14,121 nucleotides of DNA, from the NCBI GenBank assembly GCA_910588105.1, contig CAJUQD010000063.1, positions 1 through 14,121 of the forward strand. The letters run 5' to 3'. Below, piece after piece: positions 1 through 7,140 of the stretch. Position numbers and translations under genes: made by a program. Under the pieces are notes generated by a model. It was not told the origin of the DNA. It ran no database searches and saw only the letters and a list, made by a program, of their open reading frames with translations. This stretch comes from an uncultured Oscillospiraceae bacterium. GTDB taxonomy: Bacteria > Bacillota > Clostridia > Oscillospirales > Oscillospiraceae. The stretch's first letter is position 1; each line of letters starts with the position of its first letter.

Positions 1-1250
1 AGAACACGAGCGACAAGGTGCGGCGTGTCATGCAGAGCCGTGGCAACGCCGGGATTTCATTGACCACCAATCCCCCATACGGCTACAAAAAAGACCCGGA
101 TGACAAAAACAAGTGGGTGATCGACGAACCGGCGGCAGAGGTGGTCAGGCGTATCTTCCAGATGTGCGTCAGTGGTCTTGGCCCTACGCAGATTGCAAAA
201 CAGTTGAAAGCGGATAAAATTCCAACTCCTTCTGAGTATGGGAGCGCAAAGGGCCGAAATTACGGTGTAAAGACCGAACGGGCCTGTGATTGGGGCTGTG
301 CGATAGTGGCAATCATTTTGGACAGGCAGGAATACGTTGGAGATACCATAAATTTCCGAACCTATAACAAGTCATTTAAGCAAAAGAAACGCTATAAACA
401 TTCAAAAGAGGAATGGAAAGTGTTTCCTAACACCCACCCCGCCATCGTTGACCGGGAAACCTTTGCCCTTGTTCAAAATCTTCGCCAACACCGCCGCAGA
501 CCCACAAAAAGGGGCGTTGTCAGTATGTTCTCCGGGCTGTTGTTCTGTGCCGACTGCGGAGAAAAATTGTACTACAACACATTCAAAAGCGCTGTCCGAA
601 AGCGTCCGTACTTCTGCTGCTCCACCTACCGTCTGCACTCGGATGAGTGTTCCGCACACTTCATTCAAGAGCCGACTGTTGAAAAGCTGGTGCTGGAGGG
701 GTTGCAAAGGCTTTTGTGGTATGTCCAGGTCTTTGAACAGAAATTTGCCCAGGAGCAGATGGAGCGGTTCGGCTTACAGGAGAAAAAGGCGTTGACCGCA
801 AAACGCCGGGAGTTGGACAAGGCGAACCAACGGGTATTAGAGATTGACCAGCTTATCCAAAAAAGTTATGAAGATATGACCAAGGGGCTGATTTCTGAAG
901 GGCGATTCGCCACCTTTTCGGTATCCCTGGAGAATGAGCAAAAGCAACTCAAAGAGACTATCCCCGTACTGGAAACCGAGTTGGAGATTACTACGGACAA
1001 AGCCGCCGCTTTGCAGCACTTCATTGAGCAGGCAAGGAAAGTGACCCGATTGACGGAGTTGACGCCTGAAATCGTCCATGAATTTATTGAAAAAATTGTG
1101 GTATCCAAGCCTGACAAGGTAGACGGCAAGCGATATCAGCGGGTGGACATTCATTACAACACCATCGGCTTGTGGACAGCACCAGAACCGGAAGAAATGG
1201 AAAAGCTGTTCCAGGAGCATCTTGCAGACAAGCGTCAAAAGACGGCGTAG
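1..1250 (+). CDS. Large serine recombinase, 3' part (5' end outside window)
   Basis: This is the C-terminal part of a large serine recombinase that integrates and excises mobile elements such as Tn4451-type transposons and ICEs. The frame is open to the window edge, so the GTG at 18 is internal and the catalytic-serine resolvase domain lies upstream, unseen. Counting from that GTG, residues 19-75 match the recombinase (DNA-binding) domain, with PPYGYKKD and VRRIFQMCVSGLGPTQIA. A zinc-ribbon follows (C177-x2-C180, then C200/C201 and C211), then a charged coiled coil at about 240-340, then a C-terminal block (TPEIVHEFIEKIVV, 349-362) like DUF4368. Its base composition is clearly more AT-rich than the host genes to its right, consistent with transfer. 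A hairpin begins at its stop. Family assignment is firm; the identity of the element is not known. Confidence 0.93.
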   Translation, partial: NTSDKVRRVMQSRGNAGISLTTNPPYGYKKDPDDKNKWVIDEPAAEVVRRIFQMCVSGLGPTQIAKQLKADKIPTPSEYGSAKGRNYGVKTERACDWGCAIVAIILDRQEYVGDTINFRTYNKSFKQKKRYKHSKEEWKVFPNTHPAIVDRETFALVQNLRQHRRRPTKRGVVSMFSGLLFCADCGEKLYYNTFKSAVRKRPYFCCSTYRLHSDECSAHFIQEPTVEKLVLEGLQRLLWYVQVFEQKFAQEQMERFGLQEKKALTAKRRELDKANQRVLEIDQLIQKSYEDMTKGLISEGRFATFSVSLENEQKQLKETIPVLETELEITTDKAAALQHFIEQARKVTRLTELTPEIVHEFIEKIVVSKPDKVDGKRYQRVDIHYNTIGLWTAPEPEEMEKLFQEHLADKRQKTA

Positions 1251-1267
1251 CTGTGGCTACGCCGTCT
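1240..1267 (+). terminator. Hairpin terminator of the recombinase gene
   Basis: A perfect 11-bp inverted repeat (AGACGGCGTAG / CTACGCCGTCT) with a 6-nt loop overlaps the recombinase stop codon. Only a weak T-containing tract follows (GAAAAGGGTTATTATT), so termination may be partial. It also marks the end of recognisable element coding sequence. Confidence 0.65.
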
Positions 1268-1316
1268 GAAAAGGGTTATTATTCTGGAATTTTTAGTTTG
1301 AACTTCTTTACGAAGA
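1268..1316. other. Probable mobile-element/chromosome junction
   Basis: An AT-rich stretch of about 50 bp lies between the recombinase terminator and abruptly GC-rich DNA. Large serine recombinase genes usually sit beside one attachment site, so the att half-site is likely here or just inside the next ORF. No core dinucleotide or direct repeat can be fixed because the other end of the element is not in the window. Confidence 0.35.
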
Positions 1317-1568
1317 ATGCCCCTCCGGGGCAGTGCCGCCTTGATGGCCTGCGGCGGCGTGCTGCTCCTTTCTTCCGCCATTGCCCACCTTGCCTATGGC
1401 GGTTCAGGAGGTTGGATGGTCGCGCTGTCCGCGGCGGTGTGCGGCTTTCTACCCATCTGCTTCGCGGCATATTTGAACGGCAAACGGTCAGACAGCTCCC
1501 ACCCCTCCCACCACCTCGTCCGGGGGGCCATAGCCGTCTTGCTGGTAATCGGAATGGCCGTCTGGTAA
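1317..1568 (+). CDS. Small three-helix membrane protein, possibly a gene remnant
   Basis: An 83-residue, very hydrophobic ORF not recognised as a family. Three likely membrane segments are at residues 8-27, 33-52 and 67-83. A His/Ser-rich loop (SDSSHPSHHL, 58-67) lies between the second and third. The composition is GC-rich like the host genes and unlike the recombinase. The ATG has only a weak upstream purine stretch (ACGAAG), and an in-frame TGA lies a few codons before it. It begins immediately after the mobile-element end and reads into a strong terminator. The best reading is the 3' part of a host membrane-protein gene (small DUF3784-like proteins have this look) cut by the integration. 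A genuine small gene is the alternative. Confidence 0.45.
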   Translation: MPLRGSAALMACGGVLLLSSAIAHLAYGGSGGWMVALSAAVCGFLPICFAAYLNGKRSDSSHPSHHLVRGAIAVLLVIGMAVW

Positions 1569-1570
1569 TC

Positions 1571-1607
1571 AAACGCGCCGGGGACTGACAGTCCCCGGCG
1601 CGTTTTT
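1571..1607. terminator. Strong bidirectional terminator
   Basis: A perfect 16-bp stem (1571-1586 with 1590-1605) has a GAC triloop and a TTTTT tract on the plus strand. It also has an AAA start that gives a short T run on the minus strand. It lies between the convergent membrane ORF and rqcP, and suits both. Confidence 0.9.
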
Positions 1608-1613
1608 CATGTT

Positions 1614-1856
1614 TCACGAAAGCTGGCGGTACATGGCCTCCGCCCCGGCCTTGCCCACGATGTCGGCCACGGAGAGCACCTCCACCCGGATGAGCTTTTC
1701 ACCAAACTTCAGCTCCAGCACGTCCCCCGCCTTCACATCGTAGGACGCCTTCACCGGCCTGCCGTTGGCGCTCACCCGTCCGGCGTCGCAGGCCTCGTTG
1801 GCCACCGCCCGGCGCTTGATGAGCCGGGACACCTTCAGCCACTTGTCCAATCTCAT
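1614..1856 (-). CDS. rqcP: S4-domain RNA-binding protein RqcP (YabO)
   Basis: This 80-residue protein is almost wholly an S4 RNA-binding domain. The MRLDKWLKVSRLIKRR start and the GRVSANGRPVKASYDVKAGD core match RqcP (formerly YabO) of Bacillus. In Bacillus, RqcP binds stalled 50S subunits and helps RqcH add alanine tails in ribosome-associated quality control. The start at 1856 is chosen because GGAGG lies 7 nt upstream and the protein begins at the family's conserved MRLDK. A longer in-frame ATG at 1889 would add 11 unconserved residues and cover this ribosome site. It is the last gene of the minus-strand run, 55 bp after hup. The order spoVB-mazG-rqcP is as in Bacillus, which supports the name. 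Hsp15-like proteins share the fold but are usually longer. Confidence 0.9.
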   Translation of the reverse strand: MRLDKWLKVSRLIKRRAVANEACDAGRVSANGRPVKASYDVKAGDVLELKFGEKLIRVEVLSVADIVGKAGAEAMYRQLS

Positions 1857-1876
1857 AAACAGCCCTCCACAGCGTA

Positions 1877-1901
1877 ATTCCCACCCCAAGGGGGTGGGAA
1901 T
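1877..1901 (-). other. Intercistronic hairpin between hup and rqcP
   Basis: A perfect 11-bp inverted repeat (ATTCCCACCCC / GGGGTGGGAAT) with a 3-nt loop lies directly after the hup stop. No T-run follows on the minus strand, so it is not a classical terminator. It could stabilise the hup transcript or attenuate rqcP, whose ribosome site starts about 10 nt further on. Confidence 0.6.
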
Positions 1902-1911
1902 GTGAGCTTCA

Positions 1912-2187
1912 TTACTGCGCCACAGTGTCCTTCAGCGCCTTGCCCGCCTTGAACACGGGCACCTTGGAGGCGGGGATCTCAATCTGCTCTTTGGTGTGGG
2001 GGTTGCGCCCCATGCGGGCGGAGCGGCTCTTCACCTCGAAGGAGCCAAAGCCCACCAGCTGCACCTTCTCGCCCTGCACCAGGGACTCGGTGATCACGTC
2101 CACCATGGCGGCCACGGCGGCGTCGCTGTCCTTCTTGGACAGGCCGGTCTTCTCCGCCACAGCGGCGATCAGCTCAGTTTTATTCAT
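1912..2187 (-). CDS. hup: HU-family DNA-binding protein
   Basis: A 91-residue histone-like HU protein, the usual family length. It forms dimers that bend and compact DNA without strong sequence preference. The start MNKTELIAAVAEKTGLSKKD, the GFGSFEVK turn (about 46-53) and the DNA-binding arm with RMGRNPHTKEQIEIPA (58-73) are canonical, and the proline at the arm tip region is retained. The end KVPVFKAGKALKD is also typical. AGGAGG lies about 11 nt before the ATG. It sits between mazG (88-bp gap) and rqcP (55-bp gap) in a cluster where Bacillus has no HU gene. The gap upstream carries alternative hairpins that may tune expression. Confidence 0.97.
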   Translation of the reverse strand: MNKTELIAAVAEKTGLSKKDSDAAVAAMVDVITESLVQGEKVQLVGFGSFEVKSRSARMGRNPHTKEQIEIPASKVPVFKAGKALKDTVAQ

Positions 2188-2223
2188 GCGTTGTAATTCC
2201 TCCTGAAACTCAAATTTTCTTTT

Positions 2224-2258
2224 GCGGCAGCGCCGCGTATATACTTACAAGCGCGGCG
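2224..2258 (-). other. Overlapping alternative hairpins upstream of hup
   Basis: Two inverted repeats compete for the same bases. One pairs GCGGC (2224-2228) with GCCGC (2232-2236). The other pairs CGCCGCG (2231-2237) with CGCGGCG (2252-2258) around an AT-rich loop. They lie in the mazG-hup gap and could act as a processing site or attenuator. No adjacent T-run is seen. Confidence 0.4.
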
Positions 2259-2275
2259 TGGCGCAGTAAGCCGTC

Positions 2276-3079
2276 TCAACAGGTGTGCTTGAGCTGGGCC
2301 TTGGCCTGGGCCCAAAGGGCCAGGAATTCCTCCCGGGACAGCTGGCCCGTGGCCTTTCCCTGCCCGGCGGCCAGCTCCTCCACCCGGCGGAACCGGGCGA
2401 CATCCTTTTCAATGTTGGCGTGAAGGGCCTCCTCCGGGTCTATCCCGGCTGCGGCGCAGGCGCAAACCGTAACGAACAGCAGGTCGCCCAGCTTCTCGGC
2501 CAAATCACCCTCCCCCGCCGCCGCGGCCTTGACCTCCCCCAACTCCTCTGACAGCTTGTCCATGGCGGCGTCCCAGCCGTCCCAGGGGGCCCCGGCCCGC
2601 ACCGCCTTCTTCTGCACCTTCTCCGCCCGCCACAGCGCGGGCAGGCTGCGGGCCACCGCGTCCAGCGCGTCGGCCTGGGTGAGCTGGCCCTTCTCCTTCT
2701 TCTTCAGCTCCTCCCAGTTGGACAAGACCTCGCCGGTGGAGCCGACGCTCACATCCCCAAACACATGGGGATGCCGGTAGATGAGCTTTTTACACACCCC
2801 GTCCGCCACGTCGTCCAGGGTGAATCGCCCCGCGTCCTCCTCAATGGAGGTGTGGAAGTAGACCTGGAGCAGCACGTCCCCCAGCTCCTCTTTGAGGCCG
2901 TCCGTATCGCCCTGGTCAATGGCCTCCGCCGCCTCGTACGCTTCCTCGAGAAAGTTGCGGCGGATAGACTGGTGGGTCTGCTCCTGGTCCCACGGGCAGC
3001 CGCCTGGGTGGCGCAGAATGCGGACGATCTCCGCCAGATCCCGGCAGTCATAGCTTTTTTTCACCGTCCAATTTACCAT
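2276..3079 (-). CDS. mazG: Nucleoside triphosphate pyrophosphohydrolase MazG
   Basis: MazG hydrolyses non-canonical or excess NTPs to NMP and pyrophosphate. The 267 residues hold two MazG domains. The first has the metal site motif with E45-E46 and E64-E65-x2-D68 (LEEAYEAAEA, KEELGDVLLQ). The second has SEELGEV (about 177-183) and EKLGDLL (195-201). The linker RAEKVQKKAVRAGAPWDGW (151-169) is a MazG hallmark. The start at 3079 has AGGTGAT 4-5 nt upstream. Bacillus YabN carries an extra N-terminal tetrapyrrole-methylase domain of about 220 residues; that domain is absent here and the protein has the stand-alone E. coli-like length. It follows spoVB by 69 bp, the same neighbour order as in Bacillus. 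Confidence 0.96.
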   Translation of the reverse strand: MVNWTVKKSYDCRDLAEIVRILRHPGGCPWDQEQTHQSIRRNFLEEAYEAAEAIDQGDTDGLKEELGDVLLQVYFHTSIEEDAGRFTLDDVADGVCKKLIYRHPHVFGDVSVGSTGEVLSNWEELKKKEKGQLTQADALDAVARSLPALWRAEKVQKKAVRAGAPWDGWDAAMDKLSEELGEVKAAAAGEGDLAEKLGDLLFVTVCACAAAGIDPEEALHANIEKDVARFRRVEELAAGQGKATGQLSREEFLALWAQAKAQLKHTC

Positions 3080-3148
3080 ACTATCACCTGAATTGCAAGA
3101 GTTATTCCGCCCCCATGCAGTTTTTTACAATAAATTCCCATCATTTTT

Positions 3149-4819
3149 TCACTCTACCCGGAGGATCCGGGCCAATTTCTCCCCTTTAGGGATGAGGGCC
3201 AAGTCATCCTTGGAGATAGCGCGGGTGAAAATGATGAGGACAAGGTACACCACCACCGCCACCCCGATGGCCCCGAACACCGACAGGGCGGCGCCGGTGC
3301 GGCTGAGCTCCACCACGGCGGCCCCGTCCGGCAGGAGCTCCTGCGTCTCGGTCACAAAGATGTTCAGCGCCATAAACGCCTTGGTCATCAGCCCGTTCAC
3401 CGCCCAGGCGGACAGCCCCATGGCGGCGGCGGCCCCCACCGGCTTGACGAACACCCGGGCCATGCTCAGGGAGCGGGGCAGGGTGCGCTTGATGATGAAC
3501 ATGTCCAGCAGGGCGATGAGCCCGAAGCAGGCCACGGTGGAGATGGCCCCCCCTTTGATGCCCACGTTTTCATTGCCGATGAGCACATAGCCCACCGCCA
3601 GCTTCAGCGCGCAGCCGATGACGGTGGTGGCCATGGGCAGGGCCACCATCTGGTGGGCCTGGAGGATGGAATTGCTCACCAGCATAAAGCACACCGAGAC
3701 GGAGGCGATGCCCAGCACGGACAGCATCCACCCCGCCAGCACCACGTCAGTGGAGGGGTAGAGCAGGCGGATGATGGGCTCCCCCAGCACAAACAGCCCC
3801 ACCCCGGCGGGTATGGCCAGCAGGGCGGTGGTGCGCAGGGTGGTCTCGCTGATCTGGGCGGCCTGGCGGCGTCGCTTCACCTTCAGCGCGGCGGACACGT
3901 GGGGGATGACGCTGGCCGTCAGCGGCACCATGAAGGAGGCGGGCAGGTTATAGAGGGTCAGGGCCTTGTCATACATCCCCTTCATGTCCCGGGCGGCGTC
4001 CTCGGTAAGCTTCAGCGCGTCCTGGAGGCGGCCCAGCATGATGCTGGTGTCCAGGATGTTGGTCAGGGCGATGACGGAGGAGCTCAGGGTGATGGGGATG
4101 GCCAGCCGCGCCAGCGTGAACAGGATGTCACGGCTGGCCTCCGGCTCGTCCCCGCTCTCCGGCAGGGTTCGCACGTGGCCCCGGTAGCAGAGGTACACGT
4201 ACAGCGCCCCCAGCATACAGCCCACCGACACCCCCAGGATGGCCCCGGCGGCGGCCATCGACTCCCCCATATCCTGCCGCATGAACAGGGAGGCCAGGGC
4301 CAGGCCGATGACCAGCTTGCACAGCGCCTCGATGACCTGGGACACGGCGGTGGGCGTCATCAGGGCGTGGCCCTGGAAATACCCCCGGAAGGCGGACAGC
4401 GGGCAGATGAAAAACACCGCCGGGGCCAGGGCCAGAATGCTGTAAGCCGCGTGGCTGTCCCGCATCAGGTCGGCCAGCTGGTGGGGGAAGAAGGCCATGA
4501 TGCAGAAGCTGACGGTGCCCAGCACGCAGAAGGTGGCCAGGGCCAGCGAGAACACCTTTTTCACCTGGTTCCCCCGGTCCACGGCGTTGGCCTCGGACAC
4601 CATCTTGGACAGGGCCACCGGCAGGCCGCCGGTGGAGATGATAATGAGCAGGGAGTAGATGTTATAGGCGGTATTAAAGTCGGCGAAGCCCGCGTCGGAC
4701 AAAATCCCGCCCAGGGGGATCTTATACAGCGCCCCGATGAGCTTGACCACAATGACGCTGGCCGTCAGGATGGCGGCGCCGCCGAAAAAGGAATTCTTTT
4801 TTGGGGTGGAAGCAGACAT
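3149..4819 (-). CDS. spoVB: SpoVB-like polysaccharide/lipid flippase
   Basis: A 556-residue integral membrane protein of the MOP exporter superfamily (MviN/MurJ/SpoVB, polysaccharide biosynthesis type), with about 14 hydrophobic segments across its length. The signature near residues 145-170 (FRGYFQGHALMTPTAVSQVI) is typical of SpoVB and related stage V sporulation proteins, which are thought to move lipid-linked precursors for spore cortex peptidoglycan. The N-terminal IGALYKIPLGGILSDAG is also characteristic. The neighbours mazG and rqcP are as in Bacillus, which favours SpoVB over YtgP/MurJ. The gene starts 18 bp after the deaminase stop. The upstream AAAGG is 11 nt from the ATG, with GAGG closer, so the ribosome site is not ideal. 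The exact lipid substrate is inferred. Confidence 0.9.
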   Translation of the reverse strand: MSASTPKKNSFFGGAAILTASVIVVKLIGALYKIPLGGILSDAGFADFNTAYNIYSLLIIISTGGLPVALSKMVSEANAVDRGNQVKKVFSLALATFCVLGTVSFCIMAFFPHQLADLMRDSHAAYSILALAPAVFFICPLSAFRGYFQGHALMTPTAVSQVIEALCKLVIGLALASLFMRQDMGESMAAAGAILGVSVGCMLGALYVYLCYRGHVRTLPESGDEPEASRDILFTLARLAIPITLSSSVIALTNILDTSIMLGRLQDALKLTEDAARDMKGMYDKALTLYNLPASFMVPLTASVIPHVSAALKVKRRRQAAQISETTLRTTALLAIPAGVGLFVLGEPIIRLLYPSTDVVLAGWMLSVLGIASVSVCFMLVSNSILQAHQMVALPMATTVIGCALKLAVGYVLIGNENVGIKGGAISTVACFGLIALLDMFIIKRTLPRSLSMARVFVKPVGAAAAMGLSAWAVNGLMTKAFMALNIFVTETQELLPDGAAVVELSRTGAALSVFGAIGVAVVVYLVLIIFTRAISKDDLALIPKGEKLARILRVE

Positions 4820-4837
4820 ATCCTCAGACCTTTCCCA

Positions 4838-6142
4838 TCACTTGAAGAGCAGGGGCAGAGCATACCGGCTGACCTCGTCCTTGATCTTATCCAGGTCCAA
4901 CGTCAAAAACGCCCCATTTTGGTATATGACGCGGCCCCGGGCCATATTCATCGCCACGTTGGAGCCGTGGGCGGAGAACACCAGATTTTCCGCCTCGTCA
5001 TGGCAGGGGATGAGGTTGGGAGCGTCCATGTCCACCAGGATCAGGTCGGCCACGCGGCCCGCCTCAATGCGCCCGGTGTTGCGCCCCAGCGCCCTGGCGC
5101 CGTTGACGGTGGCCATCTCCAGCGCCTGCCGGGCGGTAACGGCCATGGGGTCGCAGCCCACGCCGTTGTGGAGGATGGCGGCCAGCTTCATATCCGCGAA
5201 CATATCCACGCTGTTGTGGGAGCTCACCCCGTCGGTGCCCAGGGCTACGTTCATCCCAGCCTTGAGCATGGCGGGGATGGGGGCCACGCCGGAGCCCAGC
5301 TTCAAATTGGAGTAGGGGTTGTGGACGCAGGACACGCCCTTCCCCTTCATAATAGCCCAGTCCCCGGGGGTAGTATACACGCAGTGGGCGGCGATGGCCC
5401 GCCCGTCCCACACGCCGTATTGCTCCAGTAGCTGGATGGGGGTGCGGCCGTAGTAGCGGGACTTGCATTCCTCGTGCTCTTTTCTAGTCTCCGAGATATG
5501 CACGTGCATCCCCAGGCCGTGGGCGTGGGCGAAATCCGCCACCCACTCCCACACCGGGGCGCAGGAGGTATATTCCGCGTGGATGGACGCGTCCGCCAGA
5601 ATCTGGCCGTCTCCGGCGTTGTGCCAGTCCTCGTACAGGCGGATGTGATTCTCACAGTCCTCGCACTTGTCCGGGGAAAAGGTCTCCGGGCTGCCGAAGT
5701 ACACCGCGCCCACCGACAAATTGGCGGAAATGCCCGCATCCAGCACCTGCTTTGCGATGACCCCGGTGCGCATATACATGTCGGCGATGCAGGTGACGCC
5801 GGAGGCGATCATCTCCGCCAGCCCCAGCCCCGTGGCGGCGGCCATGGCCCGGTCGTCCCAACGGTCCTCGGCGGGGAAGATGAAGTCCTGGAGCCAGCTC
5901 TGGAGGTCGTGGCCCCCGCCGTACCCCCGCATGAGGGTCATGGGCACGTGGGTGTGGGCGTTGACGAAGCCGGGCATCATCGCCTTGCCCGTGCAGTCAA
6001 TGGTCTGGTCAAAGCCGCCCTGGGGCCGGTCCGGCCCCACATAGGAGATGTTTGTCCCATCCACCGCCACAAAGCCGTTTCGCAGGGTGGTAAAGCCCTC
6101 GTCCATCAGCAGGGCGGTGACGTTGGTAAACAGCGTGGTCAT
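4838..6142 (-). CDS. mtaD: 5-methylthioadenosine/S-adenosylhomocysteine deaminase
   Basis: A 434-residue amidohydrolase that deaminates adenosine-type nucleosides (MTA, SAH, possibly adenosine or 5'-deoxyadenosine) to the inosine analogue. All metal and catalytic positions of the MtaD subgroup are visible: H63-x-H65 (NAHTHV), H188, H215 with E218 (HVHISE), H253 (AAHCVY) and D304 followed by S308 (GTDGVSSHNS). The N- and C-terminal beta-sandwich segments end with GRVADLILVDMD (362-373), as in the family. The start is supported by a GGGGGG-rich ribosome site 8-9 nt upstream. It lies 15 bp after the purine nucleoside phosphorylase stop, so the two enzymes are almost certainly co-translated and act in sequence. 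Substrate choice among MTA, SAH and adenosine cannot be settled from sequence. Confidence 0.9.
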   Translation of the reverse strand: MTTLFTNVTALLMDEGFTTLRNGFVAVDGTNISYVGPDRPQGGFDQTIDCTGKAMMPGFVNAHTHVPMTLMRGYGGGHDLQSWLQDFIFPAEDRWDDRAMAAATGLGLAEMIASGVTCIADMYMRTGVIAKQVLDAGISANLSVGAVYFGSPETFSPDKCEDCENHIRLYEDWHNAGDGQILADASIHAEYTSCAPVWEWVADFAHAHGLGMHVHISETRKEHEECKSRYYGRTPIQLLEQYGVWDGRAIAAHCVYTTPGDWAIMKGKGVSCVHNPYSNLKLGSGVAPIPAMLKAGMNVALGTDGVSSHNSVDMFADMKLAAILHNGVGCDPMAVTARQALEMATVNGARALGRNTGRIEAGRVADLILVDMDAPNLIPCHDEAENLVFSAHGSNVAMNMARGRVIYQNGAFLTLDLDKIKDEVSRYALPLLFK

Positions 6143-6157
6143 GACAGGCGCCCCCCT

Positions 6158-6982
6158 TTACAGCTTGGAAAGACAGGCCAGCACCAGCCGGGAGAATTTG
6201 TCCCTGGCCGCGGCGGCGGCATCCAGCACCTCCTGCTCGGACAGGGGCTGGTCCAGAATGCCCGCCGCCATATTGCTCAGCAGGGTGAAGCCCAGAATCT
6301 CCATACCGCAGTGGCCCGCCACAATGGCCTCGGGGGCGGTGGACATGCCCACCGCGTCGCCGCCCAGGACGCGGGCGGCCCGCACCTCGGCGGGGGTCTC
6401 GTACTGGGGGCCGTAGCAGTAGAAGTACACCCCCTCCCGCAGGGGGATGGACAGCTCCGCCGCCGCCCTCCGTGCCACATCCTGGAGCCGGGCGGTATAC
6501 AGGTGGGAGGCGTCGGGGAAGCGCACGCCGAACTCAGGGATATTTGCCCCGCGCAGGGGGGATTCAGAGAACAGCTTGATCTGGTCAGTGATGAGCATCA
6601 GGTCCCCCGCCTGCCAGTCGGTGCGCACGCACCCGGCGGCATTGGTGACAACCAACGTGTCGCAGCCCAGCAGGCGCAGCACCCGCACGGCGTAGGAAAC
6701 CTCGTCATAGCCGTAACCCTCGTAGTGGTGCATCCTCCCCTGCATGACGGCCACATTCCTGCCCGCCAAGGTGCCGAACACCAGCTGCCCCTTGTGGCCC
6801 GGGGCGGTGGACGCCTTGAAGTGAGGAATCCCGCCGTAGGGGATGGCGATGGGGTTTTCCACCACGTCGCCTAAAAAGCCCAGGCCGGAGCCTAAAACCA
6901 TGGCTACTTTGGGGATAAAACCCCCGATTTTCTCCTTAATGTAATCGGCGCTCTCCTGATATTGGGCGAATGTGAATGCCAT
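6158..6982 (-). CDS. punA: Purine nucleoside phosphorylase (trimeric class)
   Basis: This enzyme splits purine nucleosides with phosphate to free base and ribose-1-phosphate. The 274-residue length fits the trimeric PNP/MTAP class. Visible motifs are LGSGLG (30-35), GHKGQL (62-67), QGRMHHYEGY (81-90), TNAAGC (113-118), YETPAEVR (194-201) and GMSTAPEAI (212-220). Asn237 in SNMAAG sits where Asn marks preference for 6-oxopurines (inosine, guanosine) rather than the Asp of MTA phosphorylases; this follows from family knowledge. The start at 6982 has GGGAGG about 8 nt upstream and begins at the conserved region, whereas an ATT/ATG start at 7018 would add 12 residues and overlap the promoter. It is first in the minus-strand operon and feeds on the product of the next gene. 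Confidence 0.93.
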   Translation of the reverse strand: MAFTFAQYQESADYIKEKIGGFIPKVAMVLGSGLGFLGDVVENPIAIPYGGIPHFKASTAPGHKGQLVFGTLAGRNVAVMQGRMHHYEGYGYDEVSYAVRVLRLLGCDTLVVTNAAGCVRTDWQAGDLMLITDQIKLFSESPLRGANIPEFGVRFPDASHLYTARLQDVARRAAAELSIPLREGVYFYCYGPQYETPAEVRAARVLGGDAVGMSTAPEAIVAGHCGMEILGFTLLSNMAAGILDQPLSEQEVLDAAAAARDKFSRLVLACLSKL

Positions 6983-7007
6983 AGCCGCAGCCTCCCATAG
7001 TAAATTT

Positions 7008-7041
7008 TGTTGAATCAATATAGTTTACACCAAGTTCAACA
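7008..7041 (-). promoter_or_regulatory. Inverted repeat around the pnp promoter
   Basis: TGTTGAA (7008-7014) and TTCAACA (7035-7041) form perfect 7-bp arms 20 bp apart. They flank the candidate -10 of the purine operon. The layout suits a repressor or activator site, but the regulator is unknown. Confidence 0.4.
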
Positions 7042-7050
7042 TAAAATCAA
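7017..7050 (-). promoter_or_regulatory. Candidate promoter of the pnp-mtaD-spoVB operon
   Basis: An AT-rich island in otherwise GC-rich DNA. Reading the minus strand, TATATT (7017-7022) is a good -10, with TTTATG 17 nt upstream. An overlapping pair, TTGATT with TAAACT, also has 17-nt spacing. The -10 lies about 35 bp from the pnp start codon. Confidence 0.5.
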
Positions 7051-7105
7051 TGAACAGGATATAAATTCCGCAAAAAAACGACGGGAGTTTTGTAAAGCGC
7101 CCCCG

Positions 7106-7134
7106 TTGCTTTTTTTGCGGGTTTGGGGTAAAAT
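7106..7134 (+). promoter_or_regulatory. nadE: Candidate promoter for nadE
   Basis: TTGCTT (7106-7111) and TAAAAT (7129-7134) are separated by 17 nt. The -10 is one base from consensus; the -35 keeps only TTG. Transcription from here would give a leader of about 280 nt before nadE. Confidence 0.5.
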
Positions 7135-7140
7135 ACCGCA

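Noticed and set aside
3653..5431. 592-residue plus-strand ORF
   Set aside because: It is antisense to spoVB and the deaminase, both of which show conserved motifs. The ORF is rich in His, Gly and Gln with no domain, as expected for a shadow frame in GC-rich DNA.
5474..6874. 466-residue plus-strand ORF
   Set aside because: Antisense to the deaminase and purine nucleoside phosphorylase, with low-complexity Gly/His/Val composition and no ribosome site.
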